From Aquabacterium sp. (GTDB lineage: Bacteria; Pseudomonadota; Gammaproteobacteria; Burkholderiales; Burkholderiaceae_C): DNA of 64,000 nt. Below are positions 1-9,995 of this stretch, one piece after another. The stretch covers positions 1 through 64,000 of the forward strand of contig JAHFQM010000007.1 in assembly GCA_023266355.1 (NCBI GenBank). The letters are read 5' to 3'. The notes below the pieces were generated by a model. That model had not been told where the DNA came from. It saw nothing but the letters and a program-made list of their open reading frames with translations, and did not search any database. Both the position numbers and the translations under genes were made by a program. Every line of letters starts with the position of its first letter. Position 1 is the stretch's first letter.

Positions 1-118
1 ATCGCAGATTTGAAAGTGAACAGGAAAGTCAATGAAATCAACGATCTACCAACACCACCTCCGCGCCAGTGCTAGCTTTTCGTACCGTCACTTATTGCAC
101 TGAAAACGAGGAGACCCC
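1..118. mobile_element. Terminal inverted repeat of a Tn3-family element, IS1071-like
   Basis: Read on the minus strand from 118, the segment begins GGGGTCTCCTCG and reaches TACG at base 38. This is the layout of a Tn3-family 38-bp terminal repeat: GGGG outer end, TACG inner end. I recognise the sequence as the long (about 110 bp) terminal repeat of IS1071, first known from Comamonas; that match is from memory. The stretch is more AT-rich than the rest of the window. The boundary at 118/119 is exactly where the neighbouring HD-GYP reading frame stops resembling its family. No transposase is visible because the window starts inside or just beyond the repeat. Confidence 0.72.
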
Positions 119-942
119 TTCACCTTCTCATGGTGGTGCAGGCAGACGTCCAGCGGCACGGGCCCCACGCCCCGGCCTTCCACCAGCATGCGGTGGCCGG
201 CCTCGGGGTGGCTTTTCATGATGGCGAACTCTTCGCGCGTCAGGGCGCCCGGCTTGTTGAGCACCTCGGGCGGCATCAAGGCCTTGCCCAGGTCGTGCAC
301 GAGGCCCGCCAGGCCGGCTTCGCGGGTGTCGGCGTCGTCGAGCTTGAGCTGGCGCGCCAGGCTGACCATGAGCGCGCACACGGCCACCGAGTGCATGTAG
401 GTGTAGTCGTCGCTGGTTTTCAGGCGCGCCAGGCTGACGATGGCGCCCGGGTTGCGGCTGACCGACTGGGTGATGTCGTCCACCAGGGGCAGGCAGTGCT
501 CGGCATCGACCGCCTTGCCCAGGCGCACGTCCTGGAACATGGACTGCATGGCCGTGCGGGACTGCGCCACGATGCGCGAGGCACGCAGCACCTCGTCCTG
601 GAAACTCGCGGGCTTGGGCTGGGAGGGCAAGGGCGCGCCCGAAGGCGGCAGCGCTTCGGTTGGGCCGATGGCGACCTCGGCACCCTCCTCGCAGGCCACG
701 TCGTTCACCTCGACGTCGTCCAGGAAGGTGGTCTGACTGGTCGGGCTTTCGGCGGAGGCCACGTCCAGGCCCTTGAGCGTGTCGATCACGACGTGCGGCA
801 CCGCGTCGCGCAGCTGCGCCAGCTGCTTCTCATCGGCCAGCTTGAAGGAGGCGCGCCAGAACGGGTGCGACAGCCAGGAGCCGGGCACCTCGTGGATGTG
901 CATGCCGATGCGGAGCTGGTGGGGAGAGATCTTCCTGAGCAT
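88..942 (-). pseudogene. HD-GYP cyclic-di-GMP phosphodiesterase gene truncated by an IS1071-like end
   Basis: The protein starts with a DUF3391-type N-terminal region ([19 protein letters not shown]), followed by a linker and an HD domain with VHDLGKA and the downstream HHEKV. The family would continue with a GSGYPxGL motif and about 100 more residues. Here the frame runs into the insertion element at base 118 and stops at 88 after about ten foreign residues. The GYP motif and the C-terminal metal ligands are therefore missing and phosphodiesterase activity is unlikely. Start 942 was chosen because the conserved DUF3391 domain begins there; the frame is open further upstream. Whether an unbroken copy exists elsewhere cannot be seen. 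Confidence 0.85.
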
Positions 943-1193
943 GGCCTGTGAGAGGCGCACCGGGGTGGTGCGCCGACTGCGATGCCCTGATCCTAGCCGG
1001 CCGGGTTGCATGCCATCCATGGAATAAGGCGCGGCAAGCGGGCTTTTGTGGACTGGGTCACGGCTCAAGCCCCCAGCCGTCTGGCCGATATCCATGCACC
1101 AGACCGGTGTGCCGGTCGCTGTGCGCCAGGGTCCGGGCCCTCGCACGGCCGTCCCGTCCTCCCCGGAAGTCTCGCATCGGGAGTCGGTTCCTC

Positions 1194-2735
1194 ATGTTCA
1201 AGCATCTGAGCATTTCGGGCAAGCTGTGGACCGCGGTCGCAGCCTTGATCATCGCCATGATGGGCATCGTGGCGATGGCGGCATGGCGTTCCGTGTCGCA
1301 ACAGCAGGCCGCCGATGCCGCGCTCAAAATCAGCGACGACAAGCTGCACTCGGCCACCGTGTGGGCCACGAAGAGCAGCATCACCGTGGCCCGCGTGGTG
1401 GCCGGCAACCTGAGCAGCGACCCCATCGTGGCCCAGACCTATGCCAAGACCAACGCGGACATGATCGCGGACATCAACCGCCTGCACAAACACATCGAGG
1501 AGCTGCCGCTGACCGACAAGGACCGCGCGCAGATGGCCAAGATCACCGGGCTGCGCGCCCAGGTGCTGGAGATGAACAAGTCGCTGGCAGGCATGAAAGC
1601 GGCAGGCCAGCACGACGAGGTCCGCGCCAAGGTCCTCAGCGAATTCGCACCGCTGGCGCAGGCCTATGCCGACGAGCTGCAGGGCTTCATCGGCCTGCAG
1701 GAAGCGCAGTCCACCGAGATCCGCGGCGAGATCGCCACGGCGCGCCGCAGCATCACGGCCACCGCCGGCATCATGGTGCTCTGCGTGTTGCTGGCCACAG
1801 CCGTTGGCGCACGTTTCCTGATCCGCTCGATCCAGGCACCGCTGAAAGAGGCCGTGCGCGTGGCCTCCCACATCGCCCAGGGCGACCTGAGCGTGCGCGT
1901 GGACACCTCGCGCTCCGACGAGTTCGGCGAGCTGATGAAGGCCCTCAACGGCATGGTCAGTTCGCTGGGCACCCTGGTGCACGACGTGCGCCAGAGCACC
2001 GACGCCATCTACACGGCCTCCACCGAGATCGCCACCGGCAACCACGACCTGTCCACCCGCACCGAGCAGACGGCGTCCAGCCTGCAGGAGACGGCCTCGT
2101 CGATGGAACAGCTGACCAGCACGGTGTCGCAGTCGGCCCAGGCCGCGTCCCAGGCCAACCAGCTCGCCACCTCGGCCAGCGATGCCGCCCAGCGCGGCGG
2201 CCAGGTGGTGCACCAGGTGGTGGCCACGATGGAAGAGATCGCCACGGCGTCGCGCAAGATCAACGACATCATCGGCGTGATCGACGGCATCGCTTTCCAG
2301 ACCAACATCCTCGCGCTGAACGCCGCCGTGGAAGCGGCCCGCGCCGGCGAGCAGGGCCGTGGCTTCGCGGTGGTGGCCTCCGAGGTGCGCTCGCTGGCGC
2401 AGCGCTCGGCCAACGCCGCCCGCGAGATCAAGGGCCTGATCGCCGCCTCGGGCGAGCGCGTGGACTCGGGCGCGCAACTCGTGGGCGAGGCCGGCCAGGC
2501 CATGAACGAGATCGTCTCGGCCATCCAGCGCGTGACCGACATGATGGGCGACATCAGCGCCTCGACCTCGGAGCAAAGCGATGGCATCCACCAGGTCAGC
2601 CTGGCGGTGTCCCACCTGGACCAGATGACGCAGCAGAACGCCGCGCTGGTCGAGCAGTCGGCCGCGGCCTCGCAAAGCATGCGTGACCAGGCGCAGCGCC
2701 TGTCGGGTGCGGTGAACGTGTTCCGCACGACCTGA
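1194..2735 (+). CDS. Methyl-accepting chemotaxis protein (transmembrane, four-helix-bundle sensor type)
   Basis: This is a 513-residue inner-membrane chemoreceptor. A first membrane helix at about 10-30 and a second at about 188-208 enclose a mostly helical periplasmic sensor region of four-helix-bundle type. A HAMP domain (about 210-262) and a long cytoplasmic coiled coil follow. The invariant signalling hairpin ([18 protein letters not shown], about 358-395) contacts CheA and CheW. No NWETF-type C-terminal tether is present. The frame extends upstream to 948, but the hydrophobic N-terminus and receptor similarity begin at 1194. No che genes are nearby, so this is an orphan receptor. The ligand is unknown. 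A hairpin terminator follows. Confidence 0.93.
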   Translation: MFKHLSISGKLWTAVAALIIAMMGIVAMAAWRSVSQQQAADAALKISDDKLHSATVWATKSSITVARVVAGNLSSDPIVAQTYAKTNADMIADINRLHKHIEELPLTDKDRAQMAKITGLRAQVLEMNKSLAGMKAAGQHDEVRAKVLSEFAPLAQAYADELQGFIGLQEAQSTEIRGEIATARRSITATAGIMVLCVLLATAVGARFLIRSIQAPLKEAVRVASHIAQGDLSVRVDTSRSDEFGELMKALNGMVSSLGTLVHDVRQSTDAIYTASTEIATGNHDLSTRTEQTASSLQETASSMEQLTSTVSQSAQAASQANQLATSASDAAQRGGQVVHQVVATMEEIATASRKINDIIGVIDGIAFQTNILALNAAVEAARAGEQGRGFAVVASEVRSLAQRSANAAREIKGLIAASGERVDSGAQLVGEAGQAMNEIVSAIQRVTDMMGDISASTSEQSDGIHQVSLAVSHLDQMTQQNAALVEQSAAASQSMRDQAQRLSGAVNVFRTT

Positions 2736-2758
2736 TCGCGCGCCAGAGCCATGAAAAA

Positions 2759-2777
2759 AGCCCCGCAGTGCGGGGCT
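2759..2777. terminator. Rho-independent terminator between the chemoreceptor gene and metK
   Basis: An 8-bp stem (AGCCCCGC / GCGGGGCT) with a 3-nt loop is preceded by an A-run and followed by T-rich sequence. It could therefore end transcription from both converging genes. Confidence 0.75.
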
Positions 2778-2878
2778 TTGGTTTTGGCGCGGCTTGTCCG
2801 TCTTTTGGCTGCTCAGCAGATGGCCGAAGCCCTCTGCCGCTTGCCGAAAGCCGGACACCGCGCTGACGCGCGGCGGGC

Positions 2879-4060
2879 TTACAGCCCGGCAGCTGCCCGC
2901 AGGGCCGCTGCCTTGTCCGTCTTTTCCCAGGTGAACTCGGGCTCTTCGCGGCCGAAGTGGCCATACGCGGCGGTCTTGGAATAGATCGGGCGCAGCAGGT
3001 CCAGCATCTGGATGATGCCCTTGGGACGCAGGTCGAAGTGCTCGGCCACCAGGGCGGAGAGCTTGTCGTCGGGGATGACGCCGGTGCCTTCGGTGTAGAC
3101 CGTGATGTTCATGGGCTTGGCCACGCCGATGGCGTAAGCGACCTGCACCTGGCACTGGCGGGCCAGGCCGGCGGCCACGATGTTCTTGGCCACGTAGCGG
3201 GCGGCGTAGGCGGCCGAGCGGTCCACCTTGGACGGGTCCTTGCCCGAGAAGGCGCCACCGCCGTGCGGGCAGGCGCCGCCGTAGGTGTCCACGATGATCT
3301 TGCGGCCGGTCAGGCCACAGTCACCCTGTGGGCCGCCGATGACGAAGCGGCCGGTCGGGTTGACCAGGTAGCGCGTGTTCTGCAGCATGTCCTTGGGCAG
3401 CACGGGCTTGATGATCTCTTCGATCACGGCCTCGATGAAGGAGTCCTTCATCTTGTGCTGGGTCTCGGACTGGTCGGGGCTGTGCTGGGTGGACAGCACC
3501 ACGGTGTCGATGCTGTGGGGCTTGCCATCGACGTAGCGCATCGTGACCTGGCTCTTGGCGTCCGGGCGCAGGAAAGGCAGGCGGCCATCCTTGCGCAGCT
3601 GGGCCTGGCGCTCGACCAGGCGGTGCGCGTAATAGATCGGCGCGGGCATCAGCTCGGGCGTTTCGTCGCAGGCGTAGCCGAACATCAGGCCCTGGTCGCC
3701 GGCACCGATGTTGAGGTGGTCGTCGGAGGCGTGGTCCACGCCCTGGGCGATGTCGTTGGACTGCTTGTCGTAGGCCACCAGCACGGCGCAACCCTTGTAG
3801 TCGATGCCGTACTCGGTGTTGTCGTAGCCGATGCGCTTGATCGTGTCGCGCGCCACCTGGATGTAGTCGACGTGGGCGTTGGTGGTGATCTCACCGGCCA
3901 ACACGACCAGACCGGTGTTGGTCAGGGTCTCGGCGGCCACGCGGGAGCGGGGGTCTTGCTCGAAGATGGCGTCCAGGATCGCGTCGGAGATCTGGTCGGC
4001 GACCTTGTCGGGGTGGCCTTCAGAGACGGATTCGGATGTGAAGAGGAAATCGTTTGACAC
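2879..4060 (-). CDS. metK: S-adenosylmethionine synthase
   Basis: The 393-residue cytoplasmic enzyme makes S-adenosylmethionine from methionine and ATP. The N-terminal motif [16 protein letters not shown], the ATP-binding segment [12 protein letters not shown] and the phosphate-binding loop [16 protein letters not shown] (about residue 265) are all intact. Length is normal for the family. The start is the only sensible ATG, with an AGGAGC ribosome-binding site just upstream. It is transcribed leftward, away from the acidic amino-acid locus. The 350-base gap 4061-4410 between them holds a palindromic operator, a sigma-54 promoter and a possible metK promoter. I saw no recognisable SAM riboswitch. 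Confidence 0.98.
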   Translation of the reverse strand: MSNDFLFTSESVSEGHPDKVADQISDAILDAIFEQDPRSRVAAETLTNTGLVVLAGEITTNAHVDYIQVARDTIKRIGYDNTEYGIDYKGCAVLVAYDKQSNDIAQGVDHASDDHLNIGAGDQGLMFGYACDETPELMPAPIYYAHRLVERQAQLRKDGRLPFLRPDAKSQVTMRYVDGKPHSIDTVVLSTQHSPDQSETQHKMKDSFIEAVIEEIIKPVLPKDMLQNTRYLVNPTGRFVIGGPQGDCGLTGRKIIVDTYGGACPHGGGAFSGKDPSKVDRSAAYAARYVAKNIVAAGLARQCQVQVAYAIGVAKPMNITVYTEGTGVIPDDKLSALVAEHFDLRPKGIIQMLDLLRPIYSKTAAYGHFGREEPEFTWEKTDKAAALRAAAGL

Positions 4061-4197
4061 GCTGTGTGCTCCTGAAAAAATGACATCAACCTCGGCGTCG
4101 CCCAGGCTGTTGAAAGCAGTTTTTCCACAGCGGCGAACGCTTTAGCGGCATGTTTGAATCGCCCCGCAAGTTGTCCTGTTAACTCGGCGATGGGCGT

Positions 4198-4226
4198 AGT
4201 GTAGAGGAAATGGGCCGTTCGGTGCA
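4198..4226 (-). promoter_or_regulatory. Possible sigma-70 promoter of metK
   Basis: On the minus strand TACACT (4203-4198) resembles a -10 element. TGCACC (4226-4221), 17 bases upstream, is a weak -35. The -35 would lie inside the TTCGG-N4-CCGAA palindrome. This is a weak match and speculative. Confidence 0.25.
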
Positions 4227-4232
4227 CCGAAC
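4217..4232. promoter_or_regulatory. Candidate AauR operator (upstream activating sequence)
   Basis: GTTCGGTGCACCGAAC is a perfect 16-bp palindrome. Its core TTCGG-N4-CCGAA equals, as I recall it, the binding consensus reported for AauR, the sigma-54 regulator of acidic amino-acid uptake in Pseudomonas putida. It lies about 105 bases upstream of a sigma-54-type promoter, the usual distance for an enhancer site. A gene for an AauR-like protein closes the same locus (13251-14609). By reading I found no second copy in the window. Confidence 0.75.
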
Positions 4233-4337
4233 AAGCGACCCCCTAAGCGTTCGACAATCCGAACGAGGATGCACCTCCGCCACGGCCCACCTCCAATGAA
4301 ATCAAGGACTTGGCGATCACGGCCCGCCAAATTCACG

Positions 4338-4354
4338 CTGGCACGGGCCGTGCG
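4338..4354 (+). promoter_or_regulatory. Candidate sigma-54 (-24/-12) promoter of the acidic amino-acid locus
   Basis: CTGGCACGGGCCGTGCG fits the RpoN consensus YTGGCACGRNNNTTGCW. The GG (4340-4341) and GC (4352-4353) are separated by exactly ten bases, which is the diagnostic spacing. The only notable mismatch is GTGC for TTGC. It lies 56 bases upstream of the binding-protein start. Together with the upstream palindrome it predicts activation by the locus's own AAA+ regulator. Confidence 0.75.
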
Positions 4355-4410
4355 TTGTATGAGCAGACCTCAACGAGCTTCAACGAGCCCCCACGCAAAG
4401 GACACGCCCC

Positions 4411-5322
4411 ATGAACGCCAAGCTGATCCGCCCCTTGTTGCCGAGCCTCTTGCTGAGCCTGCTGCTGGCCCCCCTGGCCGCCCAGGTCCATGCGCAGGCT
4501 TCGCCCACCCTGCAGAAAATCGCCGAGAGCGGCGTCATCAGCCTGGGCCACCGGGAGTCGTCGATCCCGTTCTCGTACTACGACGACAAGCAGCAGGTCG
4601 TGGGCTATTCGCACGAGCTGATGCTCAAGGCCGTGGACGCCATCAAGGCCGAGCTGAAAAAGCCGGGCCTGACCGTCAAGCTGGTGCCGGTGACCTCGCA
4701 AAACCGCATCCCTCTGGTGCTCAACGGCAGCGTGGACATCGAGTGCGGCTCGACCACCAACAACGCCGAGCGCGCCAAGCAGGTGGACTTCTCCACCAGC
4801 ATCTTCGTGGTGGGCACGCGCCTGATGACGAAGAAGGATTCGGGCATCAAAGACTTCGCCGACCTCAAGGGCAAGAACGTGGTGGTGACCGCCGGCACGA
4901 CCTCCGAGCGCCTGCTGCGCAAGTACAACGAGACCTCGGGCGCGGGCATGGCCGTCATCTCGGCCAAGGACCATGGCGAGAGCTTCCTGACGCTGGAAAC
5001 CGGCCGCGCTGTGGCCTTCATGATGGACGACGCCCTGCTGTACGGCGAGAAGGCCAAGGCCAAAAAGGCCGACGACTGGGTGGTGGTCGGCAAGCCCATG
5101 TCCAACGAGGCCTACGGCTGCATGATGCGCAAGGGCGACCCCGCCTTCAAGAAGATCGTGGACACCGCCTTGACCAAGGCCATGACCTCGGGCGAGGCCG
5201 CCAAGATCTACGCCAAGTGGTTCCAGCAACCCATCCCGCCGAAGGGCCTGAACCTGGCCTGGCCGATGTCCGATGACGTGCAGGCCCTGTACAAGGCGCC
5301 CACCGACAAGCCTTTCGAATGA
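4411..5322 (+). CDS. gltI: Glutamate/aspartate ABC transporter periplasmic binding protein
   Basis: This 303-residue solute-binding protein has a signal peptide (hydrophobic LLLSLLLAPLA core, cleavage near AQVHAQA, about residue 29). The mature part follows E. coli GltI closely: VGHRESSIPFSYYDD near its start, then TSQNRIPLVLNG, ECGSTTNN, FVVGTRL and AVAFMMDDALL. These segments line the acidic amino-acid pocket, so Glu and Asp are the expected ligands. It is the first gene of the locus and is separated from its permease genes by asparaginase and porin genes. A stable hairpin just after it may keep its transcript more abundant than the downstream genes. The start is supported by a GGAC site and the signal peptide. 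Confidence 0.95.
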   Translation: MNAKLIRPLLPSLLLSLLLAPLAAQVHAQASPTLQKIAESGVISLGHRESSIPFSYYDDKQQVVGYSHELMLKAVDAIKAELKKPGLTVKLVPVTSQNRIPLVLNGSVDIECGSTTNNAERAKQVDFSTSIFVVGTRLMTKKDSGIKDFADLKGKNVVVTAGTTSERLLRKYNETSGAGMAVISAKDHGESFLTLETGRAVAFMMDDALLYGEKAKAKKADDWVVVGKPMSNEAYGCMMRKGDPAFKKIVDTALTKAMTSGEAAKIYAKWFQQPIPPKGLNLAWPMSDDVQALYKAPTDKPFE

Positions 5323-5332
5323 GTTTCGACTG

Positions 5333-5355
5333 AGCTCCGAGTGACGCTCGGAGCT
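5333..5355 (+). terminator. Stem-loop between gltI and the asparaginase gene
   Basis: A 9-bp perfect stem (AGCTCCGAG / CTCGGAGCT) has a 5-nt loop and no U-run. It is more likely a partial terminator or 3'-end stabiliser of the binding-protein mRNA than a full terminator. Confidence 0.5.
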
Positions 5356-5456
5356 TGACGCAGCGGCCCGCAGAAGGCCGCATCCCCCGCGCTCCCCCTG
5401 AACCCAGCCCATGCCGAACGGTCCCCACGGCCGGTCGCAGCCGCTGCATTGCCTGA

Positions 5457-6596
<1,140 letters not shown>

Positions 6597-6597
6597 G

Positions 6598-7683
6598 ATG
6601 AACGCCCCCACATCCACCAAGACCCTCGTTTGCCGCGCCGCGCTCGGCGCCATCGCCCTGGTCGCAGCTTCTGCCGCCCAGGCCCAAAGCACCGTCCAAA
6701 GCGCCGCAACGTCGTCGGTGACCCTCTACGGCATCATCGACATGTTCGTGCAGTACGGCAAAGGTGACGGCACCCAGCTGGCCGTGCAATCGGGCGGCGT
6801 CAGCGGCTCGCGCCTGGGCTTCAAGGGCAGCGAAGACCTCGGCGGCGGCTTGAAGGCCCAGTTCCAGCTGGAAGCCGGCATCCTGACCGACACCGGCGCG
6901 CAGGCCAATGCCAGCAGCTTCTTCACCCGCCAGTCCTGGGTGGGCCTGAGCAGCAGCACCTGGGGCTCGCTGAGCGCCGGTCGCCAGACCATCCCCCAGT
7001 ACGACATCCTCGACGCCTTCGACACCTTCGGCACGGGCGTGGGTTCGTCGGCCTCCAGCAGCATCGTGTCCACCACCAGCCGCGCCAACAACAGCGTCAA
7101 GTACAGCTCGCCCAACCTGGGTGGCTTCAGCGGCGTGGCCCTGGTCGGCATGGGCGAGACCGCCCCCACCGCGACGAACAGTGGCGACAACGCCAACGTC
7201 TACGCCCTGGGCGGCACCTACACGGGCGGCCCCTTCAGCGCGGGCCTGGCGCTGAACATGTTCAAGCGCGGCACCAACGCGCAGGTGGACGCCCGCTACG
7301 TGCTGGCCACCGCGTCGTACGACTTTGGCGTGGCCAAGCTCTCGGGCGCGGTGCAGAAGGTGCGCAACCTGTCCGGCACCGACAGCGTGGACCGCACCGA
7401 AGCCATGCTCGGCGTGAACGTGCCGGTGACGGAGCGCAACACCGTCAGCGCCGCCGTCGGCCAGGTCACCACCTCGCACCAATCGTCCTTGAACGCCCGC
7501 CAGTGGACCCTGGGCGCCACCCACGTGATGAGCAAGCGCACCAGCTTCTACGGCGTGCTGAGCCACATCGGCAACGGCGCGGCCACCAGCTACACGACGA
7601 CGGCAGCCAACGGCTTGGGGCCCATCACCTCGGCCGGCAAGGACGTGAGCAGCCTGCAAGTGGGCGTGCGGCACGCATTTTGA
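6598..7683 (+). CDS. General (Burkholderiales-type) outer-membrane porin
   Basis: This 361-residue trimeric beta-barrel porin has a signal peptide ending AAQAQS. It shows the classic N-terminal SVTLYGIID strand, the GSRLGFKGSEDLGGGLKAQFQLE block, the SWVGLSS / GSLSAGRQ strands, NNSVKYSSPNLGGF and the terminal aromatic residue (VGVRHAF) needed for outer-membrane assembly. It begins one base after the asparaginase stop, so the two are co-transcribed. Placement within the amino-acid locus suggests it is the entry channel for Asn/Gln/Asp/Glu, but specificity cannot be read from sequence. Confidence 0.94.
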   Translation: MNAPTSTKTLVCRAALGAIALVAASAAQAQSTVQSAATSSVTLYGIIDMFVQYGKGDGTQLAVQSGGVSGSRLGFKGSEDLGGGLKAQFQLEAGILTDTGAQANASSFFTRQSWVGLSSSTWGSLSAGRQTIPQYDILDAFDTFGTGVGSSASSSIVSTTSRANNSVKYSSPNLGGFSGVALVGMGETAPTATNSGDNANVYALGGTYTGGPFSAGLALNMFKRGTNAQVDARYVLATASYDFGVAKLSGAVQKVRNLSGTDSVDRTEAMLGVNVPVTERNTVSAAVGQVTTSHQSSLNARQWTLGATHVMSKRTSFYGVLSHIGNGAATSYTTTAANGLGPITSAGKDVSSLQVGVRHAF

Positions 7684-7701
7684 TAGCGTGTTGACCGGGT
7701 G

Positions 7702-7716
7702 GCCCCGCACCGGGGC
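7702..7716 (+). terminator. Small stem-loop between porin and permease genes
   Basis: A 6-bp GC stem (GCCCCG / CGGGGC) with a 3-nt loop lies in the 56-base gap. There is no U-run, so it is at most an attenuator or processing site that lets porin mRNA exceed permease mRNA. Confidence 0.35.
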
Positions 7717-7739
7717 TGCCTGGTTTGAAAGGAACAACG

Positions 7740-8477
7740 ATGAGCTACCAATGGAATTGGTCCGTCTTCACGCAGGAGACGGTGGTGGGCGATGGCAGCA
7801 CCTACGCGGGCTGGATGCTCGCTGGCCTGAAGATGACGTTGACGGTGTCGCTGAGCGCCTGGGTCTTGGCCCTGGTGATGGGCGCCATCGTCGGCGTGTT
7901 GCGCACGGTGCCGGGCAAAGGCCTGCAGCGGGTGGCCACGGCCTACGTGGAGGTGCTGCGCAACATCCCGCTGCTGGTCCAGCTCTTCATCTGGTATTTC
8001 ATCGTGCCGGAGTTGCTGCCCACGGCCTGGGGCAACGCCATCAAGCAATTGCCGCCTGACATGCAGCAGCTGGGTGCGGCCATCCTGTGCCTGGGCCTGT
8101 TCACCTCGGCGCGCGTGAGCGAGCAGGTGCGCGCCGGCATCGAGAGCCTGCCCATCGGCCAGACGCGGGCTGCGCTCGCTTTGGGCCTGACACTGCCGCA
8201 GGCCTACCGCCTGGTGCTGCTGCCCATGGCGTTCCGGCTCATCGTGCCGCCGCTGACCTCGGAGTTCCTCAACATCTTCAAGAACTCGGCCGTGTGCTCA
8301 ACCATCGGCCTGCTGGAGCTGGCCGCGCAAGGTCGCCAGCTGGTGGACTACACCGCGCAGCCGTACGAGTCCTTCATCGCCGTCACGCTGATGTACCTGC
8401 TCATCAACGTGGTCGTGATGACGCTGATGGGCTGGCTGGAGCGCCGCGTCAAGGTGCCCGGCTACATGGGCCAATGA
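7740..8477 (+). CDS. gltJ: Glutamate/aspartate ABC transporter permease GltJ
   Basis: This 245-residue inner-membrane permease belongs to the polar amino-acid family (HisM/GltJ). About five membrane helices are visible. The EAA loop that docks the ATPase (region ...GQTRAALALGLTLPQAYRLVLLPMAFR...) lies in the second half. VEVLRNIPLLVQLFIWYF is characteristic of GltJ. The chosen ATG follows an AAGGAA site; an in-frame TTG five codons upstream is not needed. It pairs with the next gene to form the heterodimeric channel. Confidence 0.94.
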   Translation: MSYQWNWSVFTQETVVGDGSTYAGWMLAGLKMTLTVSLSAWVLALVMGAIVGVLRTVPGKGLQRVATAYVEVLRNIPLLVQLFIWYFIVPELLPTAWGNAIKQLPPDMQQLGAAILCLGLFTSARVSEQVRAGIESLPIGQTRAALALGLTLPQAYRLVLLPMAFRLIVPPLTSEFLNIFKNSAVCSTIGLLELAAQGRQLVDYTAQPYESFIAVTLMYLLINVVVMTLMGWLERRVKVPGYMGQ

Positions 8478-8495
8478 GCCTGAAGGAGACCCGAC

Positions 8496-9179
8496 ATGGC
8501 TTATGAATTCGATTGGTCGTCCATCCCTGGCTCCCTGCCCTTCCTCGCGGAAGGTCTGGGGGTCTCGCTGAAGATCACGCTGGTGGCCCTGGTGGTCGGC
8601 ATGGTGTGGGGCACGGTGCTGGCGCTGATGCGCCTGTCGCCCGCCGCGCCACTGCGCTGGTTCGCCACCGGCTACATCAACCTCTTCCGCTCGGTGCCGC
8701 TGGTGATGGTGCTGCTGTGGTTCTTCCTGCTGATCCCGCAGCTGCTCAGCCAGCTCTTCAGCCTGTCGCCAGGCACGGACGTGCGCCTGACCTCGGCCTT
8801 GGTGGGCTTCGCGCTGTTCGAGTCGGCCTACTACGCGGAAATCATCCGCGCGGGCATCCAGTCGGTGCCCAAGGGCCAGCTGTCGGCGGCCACGGCGCTG
8901 GGCCTCAGCCGCGGCCAGGCCATGCGCCTGGTGGTGCTGCCGCAGGCCATGCGCAACATGGTGCCGCTGCTGCTGACGCAGGCCATCGTGCTGTTCCAGG
9001 ACACCTCGCTGGTCTACGTGTCCGCCCTGGCCGACTTCTTTGGCTCGGCCTACAAGGTGGGTGACCGCGACGGGCGTCTCGTGGAGATGCTGCTGTTCGC
9101 CGGCGCCGTTTACTTCGTGCTTTGCTTCGCCCTCTCGCGCCTCGTGCAGGCGCTGCAGAAGCCCAAGGCCCAACACTGA
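8496..9179 (+). CDS. gltK: Glutamate/aspartate ABC transporter permease GltK
   Basis: A 227-residue partner permease starting [17 protein letters not shown], typical of GltK. It has about five membrane helices, the N-terminal [18 protein letters not shown] segment and an EAA-type loop ([27 protein letters not shown]). A strong AAGGAGA site precedes the ATG, 18 bases after gltJ. Together with gltJ, gltL and gltI it completes a high-affinity acidic amino-acid importer. Confidence 0.95.
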   Translation: MAYEFDWSSIPGSLPFLAEGLGVSLKITLVALVVGMVWGTVLALMRLSPAAPLRWFATGYINLFRSVPLVMVLLWFFLLIPQLLSQLFSLSPGTDVRLTSALVGFALFESAYYAEIIRAGIQSVPKGQLSAATALGLSRGQAMRLVVLPQAMRNMVPLLLTQAIVLFQDTSLVYVSALADFFGSAYKVGDRDGRLVEMLLFAGAVYFVLCFALSRLVQALQKPKAQH

Positions 9180-9209
9180 TCCCCCCCTGACAGCCCCCGG
9201 GAGTCCCCC

Positions 9210-9938
9210 ATGATCCAGATCGACAACGTCTCCAAGCACTACGGCAGCTTCCAGGTCCTGACCGACTGCACCACGAACGTCCAAAAGGGCGAGGTGGTGG
9301 TGGTGTGCGGGCCCTCGGGCTCGGGCAAGTCCACCCTCATCAAAACCGTCAACGGGCTGGAGCCCTTCCAGGCCGGCCGCATCCTGGTCGATGGCACCTC
9401 GGTGGGCGACCCCAAGACCCAGCTCTCCAAGCTGCGCAGCCGCGTGGGCATGGTGTTCCAGCACTTCGAGCTGTTCCCGCACCTGTCCATCGTGGACAAC
9501 CTGACGCTGGCGCAACGCCACGTGCTGGGCCGCAGCACCGACGAGGCCGTGGCCAAGGGCATGGGCTTGCTGGAGCGCGTGGGCCTGAAGGCGCACGCCG
9601 CCAAGATGCCCGGTCAGCTCTCGGGCGGCCAGCAGCAGCGTGTGGCGATCGCCCGTGCGCTGTGCATGGACCCCATCGTGATGCTGTTCGACGAGCCCAC
9701 CTCCGCGCTCGACCCCGAGATGGTCGGCGAGGTGCTGGACGTGATGACCGAGCTGGCCCAGGAGGGCATGACCATGATGTGCGTGACCCACGAGATGGGC
9801 TTCGCCCGCCGCGTGGCCGACCGCGTGATCTTCATGGACGCCGGCCGCATCGTCGAAGACCGCCCCAAGGCCGACTTCTTTGACCACCCCGAATCCGAGC
9901 GCGCCCAGCAGTTCCTCGCGCGCATCCTGCACCACTGA
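9210..9938 (+). CDS. gltL: Glutamate/aspartate ABC transporter ATP-binding protein
   Basis: This 242-residue cytoplasmic ATPase has Walker [10 protein letters not shown] (about residues 36-44), a Q-loop at [10 protein letters not shown], the ABC signature [15 protein letters not shown], Walker [13 protein letters not shown] and the switch His in CVTHEM. All motor residues are intact and length is standard for polar amino-acid importers. It lies 30 bases after gltK and is followed by glutamate dehydrogenase. Confidence 0.96.
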   Translation: MIQIDNVSKHYGSFQVLTDCTTNVQKGEVVVVCGPSGSGKSTLIKTVNGLEPFQAGRILVDGTSVGDPKTQLSKLRSRVGMVFQHFELFPHLSIVDNLTLAQRHVLGRSTDEAVAKGMGLLERVGLKAHAAKMPGQLSGGQQQRVAIARALCMDPIVMLFDEPTSALDPEMVGEVLDVMTELAQEGMTMMCVTHEMGFARRVADRVIFMDAGRIVEDRPKADFFDHPESERAQQFLARILHH

Positions 9939-9995
9939 CACCGTTCCTGTTTGCCACAACGGGCGCGCAGGGCGTGCCCACAGAGGAGACCCGTC

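Noticed and set aside
130..951. Long open frames on the opposite strand of the HD-GYP gene and of nearly every other gene
   Set aside because: High GC at third positions keeps several frames open. The products are Arg/Ala/Pro/His-rich, match no motif and mirror recognised proteins.
2794..2926. Direct repeat CTTGTCCGTCTTTT on both sides of the metK stop as a mobile-element target duplication
   Set aside because: The second copy is conserved metK coding sequence (TDKAAAL) and nothing resembling an element lies between.
4061..4200. SAM riboswitch in the metK leader
   Set aside because: I could not fold the leader into any of the known SAM riboswitch cores by eye; only short hairpins are possible.
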